This document shows, one piece after another, positions 57,802 through 64,000 of a DNA stretch of 64,000 nt (positions are counted from its first letter, which is position 1; each line of letters opens with the position of its first letter). The DNA comes from UBA6183 sp943372215 (GTDB lineage Bacteria; Bacteroidota; Bacteroidia; UKL13-3). The notes beneath the pieces are model-generated. The model had not been told where the DNA came from. It saw nothing but the letters and a program-made list of their open reading frames with translations, and ran no database searches. The translations under genes and the position numbers were made by a program. Where the stretch lies: NCBI GenBank assembly GCA_943372215.1, contig CALRXU020000003.1:62001-126000 (forward strand). Reading direction: 5' to 3'.

Positions 57802-60800
57802 TTATTGTTTATTAATCTTCAATACAGTTGATTGGTCACCTTGGCTGATTCGCACAAAGTAAATTCCTGCCTCAACTTTTTCTAAAGAATTTAGGGTAAT
57901 TAAGTTTTTACCTTCTTCCAAATTCACTTGTTTAACAGCAATTAACCTGCCTTGTAAATCTGTTATTTTCAACTCCGCGTTGCCGGTTTGTTGGGTAACA
58001 ATATTCAGGTTTAATTCGTTTGCAAATGGCACTGGAAAAGCAACAACTTCAAATGCTTCTTCAGCTTCTTCACTTACCATAATGGTGCTGCTGTATTCAA
58101 ATTTGCCATCAAGGTCTATTTGTTTTAAGCGGTAATACAACTTATTACTACCTGCTGTTTTAAATGCATTTTCGTCATTAAGTCTGTAGTTACGAATAGC
58201 TGAAGAGTTTAACGCACCTTTCACAAACTCAACAAATTTAAAGTTTATACCATCGGTACTGCGTTCAACATCAAAACCTTGATTATTTTTTTCACTGGCA
58301 GTAGTCCAGCTTAGTAATACATCACCATTATTGTTGTTACCAGTAAAGCTAATCAACTTAACAGGTGTGGTAGTTGTACTTTGTAAAGCAGCTGTTGTAA
58401 ATTTATTATGCATGTATCTGCCATTAAACTCGTACACATCAAAAGTGTAACCTGTTAATGCTGTTAACCCAGTAACAGTAACACTGCTTCCTGATCCATT
58501 AAACACTACATAGTTGCCAAGACCTGTTGAGTCTCCATTGGTTCCTCTGTAAACAGCACTTGCTCTGTACAGAAAAGTATCAATTGGCGCTACTGCCACT
58601 GTAGATGATAACCTTGCAACCACTAAACGTCCTTGTCCATTTCCGTTGGTAAAAGAAACATTTGCTGTAGTATTGGTTGGCGTAACTACCACATTGCTTG
58701 CCGCAGTGGTTGGCGTAACCACATTCACCACTTCAATATCATCAATTGCCCAACCTTCGTCAATAACTCCATCAGCCCAGAAACGGAAGCGCACTTTAAC
58801 ATTGCCTTGACCCGCTGCTCCAGTTAATTTAGTTGCAGACTCAATCCATCCATTAGAACTACTTGCATAAGATGATGTTAGTCCATTATATTTATTTGCT
58901 CCCAAATTACCTAAGGTTGATAAATTGTTATACCAAGAATAACTGTTAGGTGTGTTAAAATTTGTTCCCGTTCCAATGGTTGCATCTAGTCTGGTCCATG
59001 CGCCTCCGTTAATTGAAATTTCTACCACGCCTCCATCGTAATTAGGATCCAAGTCTGTTTTTAATTTGTGTCTAAATCTTAACACAGGATCTGATGCAAG
59101 TGCACTGAAGTTAAACTGTGGCGATAAAACAACACAATCTTCTGTACCAAGATAATTTCCCGTTAAAAATGTTACCATGGCATTTGGACTTGAGTAAGCG
59201 CCACTTAAAACTGTTTTAGCTGGGGTTCCTCTCACCCATGCATTTGATCCACCATTAATTGCAGAGGTTGTCCATGCTGTCGTAGTTCCATCAAAGTTTT
59301 CGGTGTAAGGGAAAGAGCTAATGATTGGAGCCGTAGTAAAGCTATCTAAGTTTCCATAAGAAGTACCAACAAGGTTGGTGGCATAAGCACGGAAATAGTA
59401 TTTGGTAGAAGCTGTTAATCCCGTAACATTAAAACTATAGTTACCAGTTAACACCACTGGATTAGTTGTTGAATCAATTACGCCAAAACCGGCAACTACG
59501 GGGTTAGGTGTTGTGCTGCACACCACCCCACTTGCAGTTACTGCAGAACCACCGTTTGATGTAATATTACCGCCCATAGCAGCAGATGTTGTTTGCACAT
59601 TAGATGCAGCAACAGTTACTACGAAAGGAGCAACAGGACCTGCTGTTGTAATAAAGGTACTATCAGCACCATAGGTAATTCCGATTGCGTTTATAGCATA
59701 AGCCCTGTAATAATAGGTAGTGCTTGCAAATAAACCTGCAATGTTTTTGCTCCAAGTTCCAGTTGTTACAACTGGGTTATTGATAGAATCAACTACACCA
59801 ATACCACCTCTAACTGGGGTTGGGTTAAGTGAATAAACGATACCACTTGCTGTAACCGGAAATCCACCATTGTTAACACTGTTGTTTATTAGTGTTGCGG
59901 TAATATCCAACACATTGGTCTTGGTACCAGTAACCACAATTGGGGCAGTCGCTTGTACTCCTGAGGCACAGATAGTGAAACCTCCAGAAGCCGTTCCTGC
60001 ATTGGTATGGTAAACACGCACGTAATAAGTAGAATCTTTAAGTAAGCCTGTTAAAACGGTTTGCACTGTTCCGGCATTTGTGGTGGTATTTAAACAACTC
60101 AATGATGTTAAACTTCTGTTTAACACTTGAACATGAGCCCTGAATGTACCTGAGCCAACCACTCTAATGGTATCAACTGATGCACTTGGCGTAAATCTAT
60201 ACCATACATCATCATCAGCTAAACCAGCGCAAACAGCTTGAGCACTTGCAGTTGAACCTATAGTTGTGCCTGAAATAGGAGTACATGTGGTACCCACAGT
60301 TAAAGTTACAGCACCAGAAGTATCATCATTAGCTGGAGGAGGGATAATTTCGTTTACACAAATTGAGAATGCACCACTAGTAGAACCAGCGCCTGCTCCT
60401 GCATTAAATACACGTACAAGGTAAGTAGCCGTTGGAGTTAAACCTAACGCTTGAACTGATTCCAATGCATTGGTTGCAGCATTTCTTGAACCAGCCGCTC
60501 CTAAACCTGTTGTATCAAAGGCATTTGTCATCACCTGGAATGCAGGGTCATAACCTGAACTGCTCACCACTGAAATACCCACCTGACCTGAAGCAGGTGC
60601 AGTGAAACTGAACCATACATCATCATCCGGATTACCAGATAATGGAGCTGGACCAGTAGCAGAAGCAGTAGCACCTCTTGATGAGTAGTAGGTTCCACAT
60701 CCATCTGTGCAAGGAAGCGCATTTACCGTTAAAGCTATTGGTGTTGAAGAACTATCGTTTGAAGGTATTGCAGATACGGCACTTGGATTGAATGTAGCCC

Positions 60801-62988
60801 CACTTGTAAATAAGATTGACGTATTGCAACTCGGTAATATTGATAGTGAATTATTTACTGCTGAAGTAGAAAAATTGCGGCTATTTTCCAATAATAACGC
60901 TATTTTTTGACCTGATGCCGGATTGTTTCCAGTTAGTCCTAAAGAGTAATCAAAAGCTCCTGTACCATTTCCGTCAAAAGGTTGCATTCTTCCATAAACA
61001 AGCTCAATATTGTTTGACCCCTCGTACAATTTCACTTGGAAATTTAAGCTAGGTGAACCATAACCAAATCTTTCCATTTCAGCCCACTCAACAGTTAATA
61101 CTCGATTAGGCGCAGTTCCAGTTGTTGCATACCTGATTAATGCTACCTTGTTAGCATTGGTATTACCCAAGCTTACCAAGTCCTCCCACAAAGGAGCAAT
61201 TACCCTTCTAGGATTTGTAGAGTTTAAATCATTTGTTAAATTATTGGTAACCGTAGCCGTATCAAAACTTAACCAACCATTGGTTGAAACATAGAAAGCT
61301 GATTGCACAGCGCCTTGATAAACGAATGGAAATGGCATAGATACTTTATTGGTATTGTCGTCATCACCAGTAAACGCACTAGTCCAAGTAAATTGAGTTC
61401 CAGTTGTTTGAATAGAAGTATAAGTTACCCCCGTGTTTCTGGTAATAGAATAAGGCCCGAAACCTTGGCATGGTTCGTTAACACGTAACACAACCGATGA
61501 ATCACTTGATAGACCGCAGGTAACAACCCTCCTATAAAACCGTGTAGCGGTTGGTGAAGGGAACTTAGCTGTTGCAGTAGAAATACCCATTGAAGTCCAG
61601 TTGATGCTATCAGTTGAAACCAACCAATTAAACGTAATACCTGTACCAGTAGATGATCCAGTTACCCCTAAAGTTGTACTGTCATTGCAATTTGCAGCGG
61701 TTAATGTTGTTGTTCCTCCTGTTGCGGCTTTTACCAAAACCGAAACTGAACTATCAGTAGAAGTGCTTGCATTACAAGTTACCACAGCGCGGTAGAAAGA
61801 GTTTACAGATGGACTCGGTATTTTTTGGCTGGCCAATGTGGCGCCAAAAATAGGAGTCCAGTTGATATTGTCAGTTGATTCAAGCCATTGGAAGGCATTA
61901 ACACCAGCTGAAACATTGGTTAAACTCAGCGTAAGACTGTCTCCACAAACAGGAACCGTAGCTTGTGCATTTCCACCATAAACTGGCTTAACAGCAACAA
62001 TGTTTGAAGAGCCTATCAGTGAATTTGATACGCAGGTGGTATTTCTTCTAAAATAAGTAAGTGTATTTACTGGTGCTTTACTTAAGCTTACCAGTGTATC
62101 ATTGGTTGAATTTGTCCAGTTAATGCTATCAGGTGATGATTGCCATTGGTAAGTAATACCTAAAACAGTAGGAGCCGAACCTGTAAGATTGAAGTTTCCT
62201 GTTCCGCAACCCGGAACGTTAGATAATGTTGCTGTTCCGCCAACAGGTGTTCCTGAGCAAAATGGTGGTGGAGTAAACGTATACATCCTGCCTGAAGCAG
62301 GAACAATGGTGTTTGCATTGTTTGCAGTTGTTGTTGAAGAAGTATTGGTGGTTAACGTAAGACTATGGAAACTAGCTGGGGTTGCAACAGCCCCCCTGAT
62401 TCCAACAGAAGCACTGGTTGTTGGACCTTGCATTGTTCCGTATCTGAATTCGATTACATTGGTTGTTTCATACAACCACAATTGAAATGTTGAGTTGGCT
62501 GCTCCACCTGTAGACCTTGGCACAGTAACAAACCACTCAACAATCCTGATTTGATTTGGACTTGTTCCAACCAAAACCGTTTTTAATGTTCCAGTAGCAG
62601 CAGTTCCTAAAGCAAGATCATCCCAATAAGGGAAAATTTTCGGGATGTTTGTGGTACTTACTACTCCATTACTAAACTGAGGAGCTGCAGCAGTTCCTCC
62701 TAACTGAATAAATCCATCAACAGAAGCAGAAAACTGCGTGTAGTTAATGTTTTCAAAACCGAAAGTAAAGCCAATGTTTTGTACAGCACTTACTCCATCA
62801 TCCCTATCAGCAGGAGAAATAGTAACAGCACCTGTCATTGCATTAAGCGTGGCACCGGTTGAGGTAGAATAAACATAGGTAGCAGCTTGCTGGGAAATTG
62901 CTTGAGAGGCAATACCCACCAAGAGCATTGCGGTTCCCAGCAACCTGGCGAAAAACCGCTTTCTGTGATTTGGTAATTGTGTTTTCAT
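57802..62988 (-). CDS. Large multidomain surface protein with T9SS sorting domain
   Basis: About 1728 residues from ATG 62988, which gives a proper signal peptide after a basic start (K-T-Q-L-P-N-H-R-K-R-F-F). In order: a beta domain (F-G-F-E-N, F-P-Y-W-D-D-L), three Ig-like modules (Y-Q-W-Q-S-S-P-D-S-I-N-W), and a second copy of the first domain type (L-W-E-D-L). Two PPC-like domains with D-D-D/E-V-W-F/Y-x-F-T, two FN3-like modules (S-G-I/V-V-Y/C-S, Y-Y-F/Y-R-A-Y-A) and a MAM-like domain (F-P-Y-T-E-N-F-D-G, W-A-I-D-D-I-E-V) follow. A module shared with the 3000-aa protein and the sorting domain (F-P-V-P-F-A-N, A-G-I-Y-F-V-R-I) end the protein. Function probably adhesion; no catalytic site seen. 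Confidence 0.85.
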   Translation of the reverse strand: MKTQLPNHRKRFFARLLGTAMLLVGIASQAISQQAATYVYSTSTGATLNAMTGAVTISPADRDDGVSAVQNIGFTFGFENINYTQFSASVDGFIQLGGTAAAPQFSNGVVSTTNIPKIFPYWDDLALGTAATGTLKTVLVGTSPNQIRIVEWFVTVPRSTGGAANSTFQLWLYETTNVIEFRYGTMQGPTTSASVGIRGAVATPASFHSLTLTTNTSSTTTANNANTIVPASGRMYTFTPPPFCSGTPVGGTATLSNVPGCGTGNFNLTGSAPTVLGITYQWQSSPDSINWTNSTNDTLVSLSKAPVNTLTYFRRNTTCVSNSLIGSSNIVAVKPVYGGNAQATVPVCGDSLTLSLTNVSAGVNAFQWLESTDNINWTPIFGATLASQKIPSPSVNSFYRAVVTCNASTSTDSSVSVLVKAATGGTTTLTAANCNDSTTLGVTGSSTGTGITFNWLVSTDSINWTSMGISTATAKFPSPTATRFYRRVVTCGLSSDSSVVLRVNEPCQGFGPYSITRNTGVTYTSIQTTGTQFTWTSAFTGDDDNTNKVSMPFPFVYQGAVQSAFYVSTNGWLSFDTATVTNNLTNDLNSTNPRRVIAPLWEDLVSLGNTNANKVALIRYATTGTAPNRVLTVEWAEMERFGYGSPSLNFQVKLYEGSNNIELVYGRMQPFDGNGTGAFDYSLGLTGNNPASGQKIALLLENSRNFSTSAVNNSLSILPSCNTSILFTSGATFNPSAVSAIPSNDSSSTPIALTVNALPCTDGCGTYYSSRGATASATGPAPLSGNPDDDVWFSFTAPASGQVGISVVSSSGYDPAFQVMTNAFDTTGLGAAGSRNAATNALESVQALGLTPTATYLVRVFNAGAGAGSTSGAFSICVNEIIPPPANDDTSGAVTLTVGTTCTPISGTTIGSTASAQAVCAGLADDDVWYRFTPSASVDTIRVVGSGTFRAHVQVLNRSLTSLSCLNTTTNAGTVQTVLTGLLKDSTYYVRVYHTNAGTASGGFTICASGVQATAPIVVTGTKTNVLDITATLINNSVNNGGFPVTASGIVYSLNPTPVRGGIGVVDSINNPVVTTGTWSKNIAGLFASTTYYYRAYAINAIGITYGADSTFITTAGPVAPFVVTVAASNVQTTSAAMGGNITSNGGSAVTASGVVCSTTPNPVVAGFGVIDSTTNPVVLTGNYSFNVTGLTASTKYYFRAYATNLVGTSYGNLDSFTTAPIISSFPYTENFDGTTTAWTTSAINGGSNAWVRGTPAKTVLSGAYSSPNAMVTFLTGNYLGTEDCVVLSPQFNFSALASDPVLRFRHKLKTDLDPNYDGGVVEISINGGAWTRLDATIGTGTNFNTPNSYSWYNNLSTLGNLGANKYNGLTSSYASSSNGWIESATKLTGAAGQGNVKVRFRFWADGVIDEGWAIDDIEVVNVVTPTTAASNVVVTPTNTTANVSFTNGNGQGRLVVARLSSTVAVAPIDTFLYRASAVYRGTNGDSTGLGNYVVFNGSGSSVTVTGLTALTGYTFDVYEFNGRYMHNKFTTAALQSTTTTPVKLISFTGNNNNGDVLLSWTTASEKNNQGFDVERSTDGINFKFVEFVKGALNSSAIRNYRLNDENAFKTAGSNKLYYRLKQIDLDGKFEYSSTIMVSEEAEEAFEVVAFPVPFANELNLNIVTQQTGNAELKITDLQGRLIAVKQVNLEEGKNLITLNSLEKVEAGIYFVRISQGDQSTVLKINKQ

Positions 62989-63030
62989 TTTATTTTTGTG
63001 TTGTTTATTTGTTTGCAGAAATATGCGTAA

Positions 63031-63075
63031 CATGGTGATACACCATGAAATGATTATTTATAAAAAAACATGGTG
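63031..63075. repeat. Three copies of CATGGTG near the start of the large T9SS gene
   Basis: CATGGTG (63031-63037), inverted CACCATG (63041-63047) and CATGGTG again (63069-63075). The first two make a perfect 7-bp hairpin with a 3-base loop, 43 bases upstream of ATG 62988. Possibly a regulatory site or mRNA hairpin. Confidence 0.4.
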
Positions 63076-63424
63076 AACTACTCGTTCCAGCAAGTGCTAT
63101 AAAAAGAGGGCTTTACACTTGAAATAACAGATGATTTAGTTAAGGTTAACCCCAAACAAAAAAGAGCGCAAAAAACAGGTTCGATTACAATACAATCAAT
63201 AAGAATGGAAATGTCAGAAAATGTTGTTTTGTGTTTAGTCATGTTCTATGTTGGCTATACAATAGAATTACAAATATATGACATAATGCTTAATTAGGGT
63301 TATCCCTTTTGTCATATTTTAGATGTTTTTAAGATTCTTTTAAGATTTTTATCATCAATTGCCCTAAAGCATTCACGACCTGATAAAAAATGGAAATCTG
63401 AATAAACGAAGTTTTTGACCTGAA
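63076..63424. other. Intergenic region upstream of the large T9SS gene
   Basis: No gene seen. On the minus strand CAAATATA at 63271-63278 reads TATATTTG, an exact -7 element, without a clear -33. If used, it gives a leader of about 275 nt to ATG 62988. Confidence 0.35.
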
Positions 63425-64000
63425 TTACAACAAAGGCGATAAATGCAACTGAAATGCATGGTTACGAGATGTTAATTCATAAATCATCCCTATATGGAGT
63501 GGGTAATTAACGGGTAAATGTCCTGCCGGATAATTAAAACATATCGGATAATCAAAATCGCCAATGGCCTCCCTTATGATTTCTTCCGCTGTTTTACCGA
63601 ATGGAATCACATTGTCGCGCATATCACTCATGCCACCAACCACCAATCCGGCTAAATTACTCAACTTACCAGCACGTTTTAAGGCTTGCATCATCCTGTC
63701 AATGTGATACAAATACTCATCTAGATCTTCTATAAACAATATTTTTCCTGCGGTATCTGTATCGCTGGTTGAACCTAATAAACTAAACAATACTGAAAGA
63801 TTGCCACCAACCAACTGTGCTTTTGCATGGCCATACTTATTTAATGGGTGAGGAGGTATAATTGTTTCAACTGAAATGCCAAACAAACTATTATACAATT
63901 GATTAATGCTTGTATCACTTAATGCGGGCTGCTGCATGTTGATTGGCATGGTTGCATGCAAACTGCATACATTGGTATGTGTATGGATGTGGTTGTGCAA
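63425..64000 (-). CDS. LD-carboxypeptidase (peptidase S66), C-terminal part
   Basis: 191 codons visible; the 5' end lies beyond the right edge, so the first methionine here is not the start. The C-terminal S66 domain is recognised by G-G-N-L-S-V-L-F-S-L-L-G, L-F-I-E-D-L-D-E (catalytic glutamate region) and N-Y-P-A-G-H (catalytic histidine). The nucleophile serine would be off-window. It trims the terminal D-Ala from tetrapeptide stems of recycled or mature peptidoglycan. Start and localisation cannot be judged. Confidence 0.85.
   Translation of the reverse strand: MHNHIHTHTNVCSLHATMPINMQQPALSDTSINQLYNSLFGISVETIIPPHPLNKYGHAKAQLVGGNLSVLFSLLGSTSDTDTAGKILFIEDLDEYLYHIDRMMQALKRAGKLSNLAGLVVGGMSDMRDNVIPFGKTAEEIIREAIGDFDYPICFNYPAGHLPVNYPLHIGMIYELTSRNHAFQLHLSPLL

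Overview
The window looks like chromosomal DNA of a Bacteroidota bacterium, probably from the Chitinophagales/Sphingobacteriales side; no strain can be named from sequence alone. The grounds are: six secreted proteins ending in type IX secretion (T9SS) sorting domains; promoters of the Bacteroidota form TTTG-N19/20-TAnnTTTG; almost no Shine-Dalgarno sequences; and family-typical proteins (DUF2480, DUF4293, DUF6428, GGGP synthase-like, B12-dependent ribonucleotide reductase). About fifty genes are packed on both strands with short gaps, and no disrupted gene was seen.

Layout. 1-1.5 kb: start of an acetyltransferase-like gene and a polysaccharide deacetylase. 1.6-15.7 kb: glyS, a large T9SS beta-helix/LamG protein, a PAP2 phosphatase-glycosyltransferase pair, a DUF2480 protein, a serine hydrolase, a polytopic membrane protein, hisS, an aldehyde dehydrogenase and a receiver-only response regulator. 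15.6-18.6 kb: a small membrane protein and a tandem CbxX-type AAA+ ATPase. 18.9-21.0 kb: tRNA-Ser, tRNA-Pro, three tandem ~98-bp repeats that copy the tRNA-Pro 3' end, then a small arsenic-type operon (arsR, DUF6428, a 43-residue membrane protein, arsC) with no efflux pump. 21.1-27.7 kb: a DUF4397 T9SS protein, RidA, and an operon of a 3-hydroxyacyl-CoA dehydrogenase-like protein, M1 and M28 peptidases and YwbE. 27.7-38.6 kb: housekeeping genes (acyl-CoA ligase, def, ruvX, thiL, DUF4293, thiolase, truA, ABC exporter, TPR protein, sucD). 38.7-39.7 kb: a zeta-toxin-like kinase with a glycine-zipper partner. 39.8-48.5 kb: a DNRLRE T9SS protein, nrdJ, GGGP synthase-like enzyme, ftcD. 48.6-63.0 kb: two very large T9SS proteins (3000 and about 1728 aa) in tandem. 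63.4 kb to the end: the C-terminal part of an LD-carboxypeptidase.

How the parts work together. Much of the coding capacity is devoted to the cell surface: six T9SS cargos, envelope-lipid and glycan enzymes, and a peptidoglycan carboxypeptidase, among scattered core translation and metabolism genes. The regions that look acquired or specialised are the tRNA-Pro repeat/arsenic segment and the zeta-toxin pair. I found no CRISPR array, insertion sequence, prophage or obvious anti-phage island. The best leads for something undescribed are the tRNA-Pro repeat array, the zeta/glycine-zipper pair, the AAA+ ATPase with a duplicated N-terminal domain, and the four-unit architecture of the 9-kb secreted protein. 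All functional calls are by reading motifs and family resemblance; no database search was possible.
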